Shown in pieces: positions 31,925 to 43,883 of a stretch of 64,000 nucleotides of DNA. A program made the position numbers and the translations under genes. Within the stretch, counting starts at the first letter, position 1. Each line of letters opens with the position of its first letter. The DNA is taken from contig NW_020825450.1 of assembly GCF_003286085.1 (NCBI RefSeq), forward strand, positions 1 to 64,000, given 5' to 3'. The notes beneath the pieces are model-generated. The model did no database searches, had not been told where the DNA came from, and saw only the letters and a program-made list of their open reading frames with translations. The DNA comes from Drosophila persimilis (lineage: Eukaryota > Arthropoda > Insecta > Diptera > Drosophilidae).

Positions 31925-32800
31925 ATTTAAATATATATATGTAAACAGATATATAGGCCCTTGATATCAGCAGATGACTATGACTGAACTTAAGGACGGC
32001 GTACAAATAGGGTTGGTCGTGTGCACTCTTGCTAGGCTCGGGTCTAGCTCGCCGGATGATCGGGGTTCTTCCTCACCTAATTGTACTATCGTACTCCACT
32101 ACATTTAAATAGTGCACTTTACGGGAAACTATAAGTGATTATACAAAAACAAAGTAAACTGAAATACTGATAGCGCCGACACGCCAAATAAAAGCCCTAC
32201 TGAACTATTTCTATTTAGAGAGAACCTAGGTGTTGATTGTCTCTCTCTTCTGTACCCACCCTACCAAGACAATGCGTTCGAGTACCTGCATGATGAAGAA
32301 CTCTTGATGAATCCTTGATGAATCCTTTACTAAGATTTACCACATTTTATAAGATCCTGGCACGGATACTCGACAGACCATTTTTATGATTTTAAAGATT
32401 CATTTCAATTCAAAACGATTCATATTTTAATATAATGTGAGACTTCAATTTCAATATTCATTACGTTGCAGTTGTAGAAACACAACAATTGACTTAGGTT
32501 ATAAATTGTGGGTAATATTTCCTTAATCCTAATTATCATATAAGTTTAGTTATAAATTCATTATAATTATAAAATGCATGAAAATTATTAGGGTATAGAT
32601 ATATATTACTAAGTTTAATTCGTTAGCTTGAACACTGTGGCTAGCCAGATTGTCTATTTTCCCTTCTAATTCGACCTCATCATCTTGATCTAACGTTCCA
32701 AATAGATATTTATATATTGTACCTACTGCATTTATAAGGCCTCATTTGTTTCTTTTGGCTATTTTTATGCCTTTGAATTCACGTTGCAATTTCTCTCCTT
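31925..32800. other. sequence seen once in the window; no gene recognised
   Basis: This AT-rich stretch lies between the NHL-like pseudogene and unit A copy 3. It shows no similarity to any other segment here and no convincing frame. Small features are an (AT)n near 31930 and a doubled 'tgatgaatcc' near 32303-32325. It may be the remaining upstream region or intron of the NHL-like gene, or an unrecognised element. Confidence 0.4.
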
Positions 32801-32919
32801 CTAGGCACGGCCATCGTTAATATTTTCCACCTGGGAAAAACTTTCCACGCTGTGATGGACCTATTTCAGGCTGAGGTAAGCTCAGCCACGTCCAGGGGTC
32901 TGTTCACAAGAAATTTGTA
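32801..32919 (+). pseudogene. BEL/Pao gag fragment, copy 3 (end only)
   Basis: Only the segment before the protease (LGTAIVNIFHLGKTF and the following residues to the stop) is present. The left junction with unique sequence is at about 32800 ('tctctccttctaggcacgg'). Confidence 0.6.
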
Positions 32920-33669
32920 GAAATATGTTGGAACCTTGAGGGTGGCGTCGGAGGGCGGCCTGTCGTAGAGAGGTGGACCGGGGCTCGGGCGGGCGTTGCT
33001 ATCGTTGTGTATATGAAACGACCATGTGGACTCGGGGTGGGGCGACGTCGGTGTCGTGGCTGATTGGGGTGAACTTACGCAAAGAACTTTTTACTTTGCA
33101 AATTCGACCCTTTATTATATTTCTTAGCGGTTTAAATGACTTATTTTTAACTGGGCGTCGATGTCTTCTGGTGGGTTCCGGGTACCGCGTCTGTACTCCA
33201 GGCTGGGTCTCTGCGTAAGTTTTTCTTCTTGTTTCCAGTCGGCGTCTATTTATACGCCGATGGGCGCTGTGTCAGCGGGCGTCTCGTCGTCCAGCCCGCA
33301 CAGCCTCGGGAGCATCGTCGGCATCTAAATCGAACCATGCCAAACGCCGCCCTCGTCGTCCAGCCCGCTCAGCCGCGACTGCACCATCGCCATCCGGGGC
33401 GTACGCCCAGCCATAGGCCACCCCATTATACTTTGCAATCCGAGCTCTCGCGCGCTCGGAGGGGCGCTAAAGCCATCATAGAGCATAGATCATAAGGCTT
33501 GGCTTAGTTACATTTCCACCACCGATTCAAACGGTCGAACTACCGTGCCCCAGAACCAAATAGGAACCTACATATCACGAAACACAGCTGGTTTTCATTT
33601 CTCGCGACGGCTTCTAAGAGGTTCACTGGATCAACGATTTTGACGTTTGGAGAATTGATCTTCGATCCG
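32920..33669. repeat. unclassified GC-rich module, unit A copy 3
   Basis: Matches 8800-9566 at nearly every base, including the segment missing from copy 2. No gene recognised. Confidence 0.5.
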
Positions 33670-33855
33670 CCCCACTACAAACATCTATGATTGTGCGTTT
33701 TTAGTTTTCTCGAATCTGCAACATTGTGGATGCAACAGATTTTCGTCATTTAAGGGGGCGGAACGGGGTGGGGCGAATTTTTGAGATATACGTTTTATAG
33801 TGAGATCCTTAATAAGCCTTAATAGTCTCTGAGATTTGTGGATACCCCCAGATTC
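33670..33855 (-). mobile_element. DINE-1 internal fragment
   Basis: Same reversed fragment as 9567-9733, without termini. Confidence 0.7.
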
Positions 33856-34486
33856 TGTGTTGTTGAGTTCTCAGTTGGCGCTTGGGTCTACAGGATGTGT
33901 GATCGTAAGACCAAACGAAAAGTCTACCTTAATGTAGCTTCCGATAGCTTCAATCTTCCGATTATCTTTCGTAGTGATCAGACGTGTTTTTGTTTTGCGC
34001 TCCGCATTTTTTCCTTTTGTTTTGAATAAACAGCCGGTGTTTTCCTAACTAAATTCTAAATATACTTTCTAACCAGAAAACAATCTGGAAACCTATTCAT
34101 TTACGCGAGTGCATGCCTTTTGATTTGTGTTAAAACATTGTTTAACTTTTTATTTTTCGGCGTCGGCTTGTGCTTGTGCTTGTGTTTGTGTTGTTGCAGT
34201 GACTGAGTACGCATTACATTGCATTGCAGTCCGCTCTCGTCTGGTAGCTTTTGTTGTTTTATCACTCTCTCGCTATCACCTCAACTTCAATAACTGTTCT
34301 TTCTCTATCGCTCTTTAAACTTTCTGAGCAATAGCGCTCTCTGCTTAGTAGCTCTCGCTATAACCGCTCTCCACTCTGTTCTTTTTTTTTACCAATTCCG
34401 CTTTGAGCGTTGTCTGGCACATTGGTCTGATAGCAATTTGTTTTGCAAATAATAGTAAATAAATAAATAATAAAATGGAATACGCC
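33856..34486 (+). mobile_element. CR1-type 5'UTR, copy 3
   Basis: The full CR1 5'UTR includes the (TGCTTG)-rich stretch near 34165. It ends 12 bases into ORF1 (ATG at 34475), at exactly the same base as the copy ending at 10350. It contains 'ccttttgttttgaataaaca' (about 34010), absent from copy 1 but present at 56620. Confidence 0.65.
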
Positions 34487-35050
34487 GAACTAAATCAGAT
34501 TCAGCAACCTGATAGATATGGTCATTATTTATGATTCTGCGTTTTTAGTTTTCTCGAATGTGCAATATTGTGGATGCAACAGATTTTCGTCCTTTGCGGG
34601 GGCGAAAGGGGGTGGGGCGAAATTTTGAGATATACGTTTTATAGTGAGATCTAAACGGAGTGTGGATACCTAATTTGAATACTCTAGCCTTAATACTCTC
34701 TGAGATTTGTGAATATCCCCAGTTTTGCATCCTTTGCGGGGGCGGAAGGGGGTGTGGCGAAATTTTGAAACAAACTCGTCTCGGTCTGATATATTAGGAG
34801 TGTGGATACCAAATTTGGTTGCTCTAGCTTTTATAGTCTCTGAGATCTAGGCGCTAATGTTTTACTCTAAGCAAAGCCGCCTATGCTACGTGTGTGTTAG
34901 AGAGAGACAGGGCGAGAAAAAATGAAATTGTTTTCTTGATGAATATATATACTTTATAGGGTCGGAAACGATTCCTTCTGGACGTTACACACATCCACTT
35001 TTACCACAAATCTAATATACCCCAATACTCATTTTGAGTATCGGGTATAA
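34487..35050 (-). mobile_element. DINE-1-like element, internally deleted
   Basis: Reversed; starts mid-element after the CR1 junction and ends with the 5' hairpin at 35050. Closely matches 5085-5647. Confidence 0.75.
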
Positions 35051-35308
35051 CGAGGGGGAACGATGTGACTGGACTGAACGTGACGTCGGGCGCTGCGTTG
35101 CCACTGAAAATTGATTTGTTGATTTAGGCTACAAAAATGATCCGAACTAAATCAGATTCAGCAACAGATTTTCGTCCTTTGCGGGGGCGAAAGGGGGTGG
35201 GGCGAAATTTTGAGATATACGTTTTATAGTGAGATCTAAACGGAGTGTGGATACCTAATTTGAAAACTCTAGCCTTAATAGTCTCTGAGATTTGTGGATG
35301 CCCCAGAT
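35051..35308 (-). mobile_element. DINE-1-like element, truncated
   Basis: Head-to-tail after the previous copy, beginning 'cgagggggaacgatgtg'. It stops in 'gatgccccagatttt', where BEL gag sequence begins. Confidence 0.75.
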
Positions 35309-35309
35309 T

Positions 35310-36545
35310 TTAGGGAGGAGGAGAAGAATTCTCTGGGGGTGATGGTAACGCTAGACTTTTATTCGCCACTGTGTACCTATGCAATAAGGTATGGTGTGAG
35401 CAGCCACACACTCGACACTTCTTAGCTTTGCATCGTACTACAGAGTGGCCTGGCTGCAGACAATTGATGCACAAGGATGCAGTTTTTGCGAATTCGAACC
35501 TTTGCATTACTGCTAGCCGACCAAATGGACTGCACTCTGTCAACAAATGGCCTTTCGCATTGCAGTAGCTGCATTGTTGATTTTTAGTATTCGCGGTGGA
35601 ACACGCGAATGAGCTCCGATTATGCGGCTTGCTTGGCACAGCTTTCTGCTCCTGCTTTGGTTTGTCCGAATTTTCGGCCGAAAGATGCTGATGTCTGCGA
35701 TTAAGCAACTTTTCACAGTCCGTCCAAAGTGGCAGTTTGTCATAATCGAGCTGTTCTTCCCATTTCTCTTTGGTCACCGGATCGACTCTGCTCAAGGCGA
35801 GATGAATAATCATCGCATTCGAGATCTTTTTATCATCGCCTATCGACAACAACGAACCATATATGGATGAGGCGGTATCGATAAGGTTCCTTAAGGACGA
35901 TGCTGATTGCTGGGTCATTTTGGGAAGATTAAATAGGGCATCAATGTGATTTTTAAAGATCAGACAATCATTATCGTAGACCCGTTTTAAGCTAGCCATT
36001 GCTTTCTCGTAGTTGGTCTCGGTTACTTGGAAAGCCCTAACTGTTCCCAACGCTTCACCGGAGAGACACGAAAGCAAATGGTTGAACTTTTCGATAATTG
36101 GAATGCTTTGGTCATTATGAACTAGAGTCTCAAATAAACCTATGAAGTTTTTAAAGTCCGAAAAGTTGCCGCTGAACTGCGGCAGAGCTAACTTCGGAAG
36201 GCGAGCACGAGTTGGGCCACCATAAGCTGGTACTGCCGGTATTGTCTCATCAGCTGTCTTTAATGCGCAAATGAGAGACATTAATTTTGCCTTTGTGACA
36301 ATTGAGAGTTCTTCCAACTCGACTCCAAATTCATCGTCAATGTCTATATCTTCAATCTTCTCTTGAAGTTCGCGTGCCGTGTCAATGCTACGCATCAGCG
36401 TTTCGAGTCTACACACGAGCTCCGTCAATACCAGCGGAATATCCCCCGCTTCTAAACGGTCCGCTAATAAACGAATGCCTTTGACACGGCAACTGCGCTT
36501 TTTTTTCAGCTCTTCAAGGACGATATTGTTGGCTTTTGAGGTCAT
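35310..36545 (-). pseudogene. BEL/Pao gag, second family, truncated
   Basis: The first in-frame ATG is at 36545. About 411 codons follow: an N-terminal helical region, the DUF1759-like core (LPKLALPQFSGNFSDFKNF; IEKFNHLLSCLSGEALGTV; FKNHIDALFNL), the DUF1758-proximal region, and three zinc-binding clusters (CSYCNAKGHLLTEC, CINCLQPGHSVVRC, CRVCGCSHHTLLH). The frame is uninterrupted but is cut by DINE-1 at 35309, so protease, polymerase and integrase are absent. It differs from the BEL at 44620 and from the unit A BEL. Confidence 0.75.
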
Positions 36546-36836
36546 ATTGATTCTCAATACAAGCAACTGAAGGCGAAGGATCGTTTCTAATAATCGTATT
36601 TAATGCCGAGGCACTCAATGAAATAATGGGTAATTGTACCCAAACGAGGTGAAAAACCAATATACCCGAAAAATTTAGGGTATAGCGTCGCTTGGCTGGC
36701 GCGAAAAACTCAAATTAGTAATATGGAAAAGTTCAGAGTATGTTTCATAAGTGTAAACGTCTCTGTCGTCTTTGAGCAATAGATAGTCACTATGCGTATA
36801 GTCATTTACTTCTGAACTCGTCAATATAACAAAAGT
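36546..36836 (-). other. leader or LTR of the truncated BEL element
   Basis: This 291-base stretch upstream of the BEL gag start has no coding frame. It contains an inverted pair ('tatacccgaaaaatttagggtata', about 36661-36684). No primer site is recognised. Its left neighbour on the other side of the LOA insertion is the gypsy-like element. Confidence 0.4.
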
Positions 36837-36847
36837 CAGTATAAGTA
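36837..36847. repeat. target site duplication of the LOA-type element, left copy
   Basis: CAGTATAAGTA here and at 41428-41438, directly flanking the non-LTR element. Confidence 0.8.
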
Positions 36848-36993
36848 GGTTAGGTTAGGTTCAGGCGGTAGCCTGGGAGAGTGATGAAACCCTCCCAAGC
36901 TCACTTGGACCTGTAGAAGGTCCGTTGTGGTGCCGCATGGGCGTGTGCCCCTTCCCAGTGCCTAGAAACCGTGGAGAAACAGGCTGTTGCAAA

Positions 36994-39900
36994 TTAAGGG
37001 CAGTCCCATCCGGAGGCTTGGATGAATCTGGACAAGGTCCCCGGTTTGATTTCGGACAGGTCCGAAATGTCTGTGAGGAAAGCAGCCCCGAGAAAACGAA
37101 GACGACGATTTCCAAGGGCTGGGCAGTGGCAGAAGAAGTGGGGGACCGATTCCTCTTCTTCCTCATCGCGACAACTCCTGCAGAAGTCGTTATGAGGGAT
37201 TGACAGTCTAGAGGCATGAGTGCCAATCTGCCAGTGTCCCGTAATGGCTCGAGTAACTGCAGAGCACTGTGCTCTGCTGAGCCTATACAGCTCGGCTGAG
37301 CGCTTCTTCGATCGATATGGCCATATCAATCTTGAGATTTTACAGGAAGCTGTTTGCTGCCATCTCCTATTGGCATTTTGCTCAAACAATTCGTGCGTGA
37401 GGAGCCTGCACGTAGCCAGAGGCATCGCTACCTGCTCCCACTCCATAAGGAGAGCTGCCTTGCTAGCTCGTCGGCGGCGTCGTTCCCCTCGACGTCCCTA
37501 TGGCCTGGGACCCATATAAGGAAGAGGTCTAACTGATCTGCGATCTCGTGCAGAGACCTGCGGCAGTCATTTACAGTCGCTGAGTTCGACGATATTGAGC
37601 CTAGAGCTTTAATAGCTGCTTGGCTGTCCGAGAAAACGCACACTAAGTGCGTGTCTAGAAATAGTTTGGAGACGATGGAAATGGCCTCCTTGATGGCTAC
37701 AACCTCCGCTTGGAACACACTGCAGTGGTCCGGGAGCCTGAAGCAATGACTGATGTTCAGCTCGCTGCAGTAGACTCCGCCTCCCACGCGGCCGTCTAAC
37801 TTTGAGCCATCAGTGTAGAAGTGAACCGCATTTGCGGGTCCTGTTTCGCCGATCTCCCAGTCCTCCCTAAGTGGGATTGATACCTGGAAAGGCGTCGAGA
37901 GGTGATCACTAGGGACACAATAATCTGTCCTCTCTGGTAATTGCGGGTGTCTCGTCAGGATTCCCGAGTGCCCGACCGCGGACGCTTTCCACAGTCTGGC
38001 TTCTCTCATTCTGAGTGCGGAAAGTGTTGCCACTTTCTTTCCCATGAGATCTATGGGGAGGAGGTCCAGCACAGTATCCAGGGCTTCCCCTGGAGTAGTG
38101 CGTAGCCCGCCAGTTATGCATAGCTCTGCCATGCGTTGAACTCTGCTGAGTTTGTTGAGGCATGTCCTTTTGTCTAAGGCTGGCCACATTACTACCGCTC
38201 CATAGAGCATGATCGGTCGTATGATGGTGGTGTAAAGCCACCGAACTATATAGGGGGTCATTCCCCATCTTAGTCCGATGGCTTTCCTGCAAGTATAGAG
38301 GGCTACTGTGGACTTCTTTACTCTATCCTCTATGCTCAATTTCCAATCGAGCTTTCTATCGAGGATTAGACCAAGATACTTGGCGTTGTTGCTGAAGATT
38401 AGCGCTTCCCCACATAGTCTTGGGGGAATCAGTGCCGGGACTTTGTACTTCCTAGTGAAGAGCACCAGTTCCGTTTTAGACGGGTTGACGCCTAACCCGC
38501 ATTTGTCTGCCCATTTTGACATCTTCATGAGAGTGCTTGTCAGGCACTCACACAGCGTCTGCGGGAATTTACCCGAGAATGCTATAGCAACATCGTCCGC
38601 ATACGCCACCACGCGGCAGCCACCCCCCTCTATCTCCCGCAGCAGTTCGTTCACTGCCACGTTCCATAGGAGGGGCGAGAGGACTCCGCCCTGCGGGGTG
38701 CCTCTACTGACAAATCTGGTGGACGTTGACGTCCCCAGTGATGCCTCAACCGTCCTGCAATGTAGCATCTGATCGATCAGGCTCACCGTCCGGGAGTCAA
38801 CCCCCGGTTCCGTCAGTGCACCCGTGATGGCGGTCGGTAGGATGTTATTAAAGGCGCCTTCTATGTCCAGGAAGGCTACCAGGGTGTACTCCTTACAGTT
38901 GAGGGACGCTTCTATGATCGATGTGATCGTGTGTAGGGCCGTTTCGGTGGATCTTCCTTTCCGATAGGCATGCTGGGAGTCTGAGAATAGACTAGACGGA
39001 ATATTTACCGTGAGATGCATCCCCAAAAGCTGTTCCATCGTCTTCAGAAGGAAGGACGATAGACTTATGGGTCTGAAATCTTTGGGGGCAGTGTGCGAGG
39101 GCTTGCCTGCCTTGGGGATGAAGACGACTTTGGTATGAAGCCAGGTTTCCGGAATATATCCATGGGAGAAGATTCCCTCGTATATCCTTTTGAGCCAATT
39201 AGTGCCTTTTTGTCCAGCTTGAATCAGTTGGGCAGGGATGATGCCATCTGGTCCCGCGGATTTGTATGGTTTGAAGCTTTTTATTGCCCAGGAAATGTTC
39301 TCCTGGCTTAGCAGGTTCATGATACCACTTGAGGCAACGGAGGGAGCCGCGATGTAGTGTGGTCTGTTTTCATCGCAGCCGGGAAAGTGGGTGTTAAGGA
39401 GAAGATTTAGCGACTCATTGCTGGACGTTGTCCATGATTGGTCGGCGTTCTTCAGGTAGCCCAGAGTGGGTGTAGTCTTCGATAGAACTTTGCGCAAGCG
39501 CGAGGCTTCCGAGTTATTCTCAATGTCGCTACAGAACTTACGCCATGAGGCGCGTTTGGCTTTCCTCAGTTCTTTATTGTAAACTGACAGACTGGCCTTG
39601 TAATCGGCCCAGTTCTGCTCAGCGTTTTCGGCCTTAGCTTTATTGAAGAGTCTTCGGGAGGCTTTGCGGAGTTCCCTCAGTTTCGGATTCCACCATTCAG
39701 GTTTCTTCCGGCCTCTGCTCTTGCTAGAGGGGCAGGATTTATCGAGCGCCTCATTGCAGGCGTCGGTAAATAGTTTAACAAGATGAGTCGTGGCTTCCCT
39801 GGAGATCTCCTCCTCAGGTGGAGTCTCAGGGAGAACACGACAGAGATGGTCTGAGTACCGAGCCCAGTTTGTCCGCCTAAGGTTCCGAAATTGAGCTGGT

Positions 39901-40574
39901 CTCGGTAGTGAAAAAGAGAATACGGTTTCCACGTACCTGTGGTCCGAGAAGGAGTGCTCTTCCAGGACCCTCCAGGATACGATGTTCCCGTGTAACTCAT
40001 GAGAGGCAAGTGTGAGGTCCAGGACCTCCTTGCGGTTTTTAATAATGAAGGTGGGATCACTCCCCCTATTTAAAAGGACCATCTGAGTGGTCAGTAAATA
40101 GTTGAAAAGGTACTCCCCCCTTTTGTTGGTGTCAGTGCTTCCCCACTGGCAGTGGTGTGCGTTGGCGTCGCACCCTACGATTAGGCCGGTGTCCTTGGCC
40201 TCGCAGTCTGTGATTAGCGCCCTGAGCGCCTGTGGAGGGGGGTCTGGTTGGTCGTGACCCATGTACGTGGAGCAGATTCTCAGTGAGCACCCCTGGCCTT
40301 CGAGGCTCACTGCTGTTTGGTCTTCATTGTTGAAATTTGGGAGCAAAAATAAGTGCAAATCTCTTTTTGCAAGGATGCAGGTGCGAGTTTTACCTGCGGA
40401 GTCAGCTACGTATAGCTTATAGTCAGGAGTCCTCAGACCAGAGACCCTGTTTCCGAGGATCCAGGGCTCCTGAGTGAGGACTATGTCGGCTCCACCCTTG
40501 GCTAGGTGGAGCAGGAGAGCAGCGCATGCTGCCTTACAATGGTGGAGGTTTATCTGCAGGAGTATCAGTGACAT
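36994..40574 (-). pseudogene. LOA-type ORF2: endonuclease, reverse transcriptase, RNase H (one frameshift)
   Basis: An ATG at 40574 opens 1048 codons. The endonuclease (first ~220 residues) has QINLHHCKAA, LTQEPWI, GCDANAHH and SDHRYV. The reverse transcriptase (about 450-720) has AGPDGI, FLDIEGAFNN, RGTPQGGVLSP and YADDVA. RNase H (about 900-1035) has FYTDGSKLDG, FQAEVVAIKEA, SDSQAAIK and GNDAADELAR. A one-base deletion at about 37455 ends the frame; the remaining C-terminus (36994-37446) lies in the next frame and carries a Cys/His cluster (CRSCRDEEEE ... HFFCHC). Otherwise intact, so this copy died recently or only lost its tail. Confidence 0.82.
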
Positions 40575-41371
40575 TCCTGAGGTCCACCTCCACCATTGTC
40601 CTGTCGTGGTCGCTCTCCGAAGAGTCCAACTCCTCCGCGACCCCGATGTGTTTGAGATCCCTAGTGAGATCGCTCACGTCTGACACGTAACCATCTAAGA
40701 TGTCATCCGACACCACTGATGCCACGTCTGACACCGCAAGCTTGATCTCCATACTAGGGATCTCCGGGGGCTCCAGGTCTGGCTCGACCGTCGGCTGCAT
40801 GCCTTTGGAGTCGGACTTGTACGGTACTACGACTACTTTCTTGTAGCCGTAGTCCACAGCGCCCTCCGTGTCGTGGAGAAGTCTGACCGACTCCTCGTTC
40901 AGGACGAGGATAATTTGGCGCCTCTGCCCGTTGCTCTCCTCTACTTTGGCCACCTTCCAATCGGCTGTGGGAAGGTGGGGGTTGCAGACCTGCAGAATCC
41001 GGAGAATCTTATCCGGCTCTGCAGGCTTCGCCGAGACCCACGCTCTGGCCCTCGGCTTGCTGGGGATGTCCTCCTACTTCACGACCTCCAGCTGGGCTCC
41101 TGGGTAGACCTCCTTGAGCGACGCTACCGCCTTCGCGTAGAGGGCCGCCGAGCGAGTATCTTGGCAGGCGAGGGTTTGTCAAGGGGTTCCCGGTCCCAAG
41201 GGGTCCGCCAGCCGCGATATCGCTCTGCATGGTCGCCCCCCCGGTAACCGGGTCGCCCTTAGGGCCCCCCGACGTGGATTGGCCCGATTGGCTTTTCGGT
41301 CCTCTCCTCACAGCGCCTGCTGCCTCGAGACGGTGGACCGACTTATTCTCCTTCCCCGTCTTTTTGGGCAC
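40534..41371 (-). pseudogene. LOA-type ORF1, frameshifted
   Basis: The N-terminal part (41009-41371) is basic and Gly/Pro-rich (KKTGKENKSVHRL). The C-terminal part (40534 to about 41080) is in another frame, acidic (SDVASVVSDD, SDVSDLT), and overlaps the ORF2 start by 41 bases. A frameshift separates them at about 41080-41100. No zinc knuckles are visible. No ATG was found at the very N-terminus; the frame is open upstream towards 41400. Confidence 0.55.
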
Positions 41372-41427
41372 TGGTTTCCCAGATGCGTTTGTAGAGGGAT
41401 GGTCTTTTCCCTCAGTCTTTTCCCTCC

Positions 41428-41438
41428 CAGTATAAGTA
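41428..41438. repeat. target site duplication of the LOA-type element, right copy
   Basis: CAGTATAAGTA; see 36837-36847. Confidence 0.8.
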
Positions 41439-41467
41439 TATTCGCATACATTTTCTGGAAAAAATAT

Positions 41468-42521
41468 TTAATATTTAATGTTATCTTTATGTATAATTCT
41501 GCTTCTATTGTTGATTATAATTTTATTCGGTCGATTTTCCTTAACTACCTGCTTTTTGTATCGGGATTGAAGTTTATTTCTTTCCCCGAATTTCTTTTCA
41601 TAAACTACTTCCCCTATTTTATAATCTTTTTCTCTTCTATCTTTGTTATGTAGCTTAAGCATTTCGGTCTGAGCTTCCTTAAGTAATATTGGATTATTTT
41701 TGTGCTCTATTTTTTTATACAATATGTCATATGGCATTTGATTGGTCGTTTAATGTATCGTCAGGTTATATTTCAGTGCCGCCCTTATTATTATTTCTGA
41801 ATAATCTGTTAGATTTAGTTCATACTTGATGCACCGCGCTATTTCTGTTAGTGTGGATAGTACCCTAATGATGTTGCTAACGGAAAGTGTTGCAAAATTT
41901 CCATTATCTTTACTTATTTATTTACTTTGAATTTCCTTGACCACCAAGTATTTGGAATAAGAATCTATACAAGTTATGAATGTTAGGTTTTGGGCATAGT
42001 ATATGTCTAAGTGTAATTGATCTCCTTCTTTTGCTGGAATGGGAGCTTCCCCAATTGGAATTTTTACAGGGTGTCTGTGATATTTGTTTTTGTTACAGAT
42101 CTCACAATTTTTTATATATTCTTTTAATTTTTTGTGCAGGTTTGGCCAATAATACAACTTAGTTATTTTGTAATTTGTAATTTTCGTCTAGTCCTCTATG
42201 GGCTCTGCAATGTGTTTCTTCTATAATTATAGCTATATCTTCTGAATTTAGTACATCTTGGAGGAACTTTCTCGTGAAGAGAAATTTATTTATGAAGTTT
42301 TCCTTTAGCTTATTTTGGATAAGGTATAAATCTTCTAAAGTGCAGTGTATTCCTGTGGTTAAGTGAGGCCTAATAAATTCTTTTAAAATGATTAGCAGAT
42401 TGTCAGCCGTATCAAATTCAATAATATGTCGGGTATTTTCATAAACTTTTACTAACTCATGAACTGTGAATCTCCCTTGCGCTAATAGTAGCTGCTGTTT
42501 AAATTGGTTTAGAGGCTTCAA
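41468..42521 (-). pseudogene. gypsy-like integrase, fragmented
   Basis: The N-terminal zinc-binding part is spread over 41918-42521 in two frames (RGLDENYK, MYYWPNL, CEICNKNKYHRHP). The core begins with HLDIYYAQNLTFITCIDSYSKY and is lost into frame-broken sequence at 41740-41917. The C-terminal part (41468-41737) is basic (EMLKLHNKDRREKDYKIGEVVYEKK). The catalytic triad is not intact. Confidence 0.65.
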
Positions 42522-43883
42522 GAGACTAGAATGACGTTTTCAAAACTACTCTCTGCTGAATGCTGAGTATTTATGTCTGATTCTGATTCTGTCTGGTCGA
42601 CATCACCATCTGTCATATGATTTATTTTAATCCGAGATAAAGCGTCCGCTACTACGTTAGTTGAGCCTGGCTTATAAATGATTTTTGGTGTGAAACTTTC
42701 TATGAAGTAATACCAACGTTTCATTTCAACATTTGGATTTTTTTTGCGACATTGCAAAGGACAGAGGTTGGGTATCTGTATGTATTTCAATTCCACTCAC
42801 TCCGTATAAATAATTTCGCAAATTTTTTAATGCCCATACAATAGCTAATAATTCCTTTTTATTAGTAGCATATAATTGCTCGGTTTTACTTAAAGTTTTA
42901 GAAATAAATGTTATGGGATTCCCATCTATTGCAATGTCCGATGCATCTGTGGTTAATGTGAATTTTTTATTGTAATCTGGTTGTACTAATTCAATATGTG
43001 CTATTAAACTGTCCTTTAAATTATTAAATGCTCCAATTGCTGTTCATCCAGCTGTATTAATGTTGTCTTGGATGCCCTTCGTGAAACTTTCCCATTTACT
43101 CCACTCAGATATTTTGTTAATGGTTTGGCAATTGTGGCATAATTTCGGACAAATTTTCTGTAATACCCTGTTAGTCCTAAGAAGCTACGTAGCTCTCTGA
43201 TATTTTTAGGAATTGGATAGTTTTGTATTGTGGAGATTTTGTCTGGATCTGTTTTAATGATATTTTGGGAAACAATGTGTCCCAGAAATTTGGTTTCCAA
43301 TTGAAAGAATTTAGACTTCTCTAGGGAAATTTTCATATTAGCGTTTTGCAATATCTGTATTATATGATTTAGATCTTTATAATGTTGTTCTATAGTTTTT
43401 GAAAATATTATAATATCGTCCATATAGACGTGACAAGTTTTCCCAACTTGTTCTCTAAGTATATCGTCCATTGCCCTTTGGAAAATTCTGGGAGCCTTCG
43501 TCAATCCCATAGCCATTCTTAGAAATTCATATTTACCGTTATTTATGGAAAAAGATGTTTTCTCAATATCTGATTCCCTCATTAAAATCTGAGAGAAACC
43601 TGACTCTAAATCAATAGCCGAGAAATACTTTGCCTTACCTAAATTGGCAAGGATTACTGAAGGATCTTGCATAGGGTATCTATCCGGTATGGTGTTTTCA
43701 TTAAGTTTCTTAAAGTCTATTACTAATCTATGTTTAGGAGTTCCGTCCTCATTTACTCCCTTCTTTGGTACTACTATTACCGGTGAATTATATGGGCTTT
43801 TACTAGGTCTGATTATACCTTCATCTAACATTTTGCTTATTTCGTTATTAACGAAATCGTTAACCGAATAAGCGTATGGATAC
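42518..43883 (-). pseudogene. gypsy-like reverse transcriptase and RNase H
   Basis: A continuous frame (43016-43883, open up to the BEL insertion) encodes the reverse transcriptase: NSPVIVVPKKG, RLVIDFKKLNE, FSAIDLESGFSQI, and the catalytic VYMDDIIIFS, followed by the connection (FLGLTGYYRKFV). The frame then shifts. RNase H is recognisable at 42800-43000 in another frame (TTDASDIA) and its end at 42518-42796 (GSTNVVADALSRI). At least two frameshifts break it. Confidence 0.75.
43879..43883. repeat. target site duplication of the BEL element, left copy
   Basis: GATAC lies directly before the BEL LTR and is repeated at 50328-50332 directly after the other LTR. Removing the element and one copy restores a continuous frame of the gypsy-like polymerase. 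Confidence 0.85.

Larger units (their letters stand above)
36848..41427 (-). mobile_element. LOA-type non-LTR retrotransposon, nearly complete (4.6 kb)
   Basis: The element is flanked by an 11-bp direct repeat (CAGTATAAGTA). It has ORF1 and an ORF2 with endonuclease, reverse transcriptase, RNase H and a C-terminal zinc region. RNase H places it in the LOA/I group. The LOA clade includes bilbo of D. subobscura and TRIM of D. miranda; which family this is I cannot say. The 3' end on the minus strand finishes in CCTAACCTAACC. It inserted into 'agtcagtataagtatattc'-type sequence at the edge of the gypsy-like element. Confidence 0.8.

Noticed and set aside
36848-36865. TTAGG-like telomere repeat
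   Set aside because: Only about two and a half units, and it coincides exactly with the 3' end of the LOA-type element.
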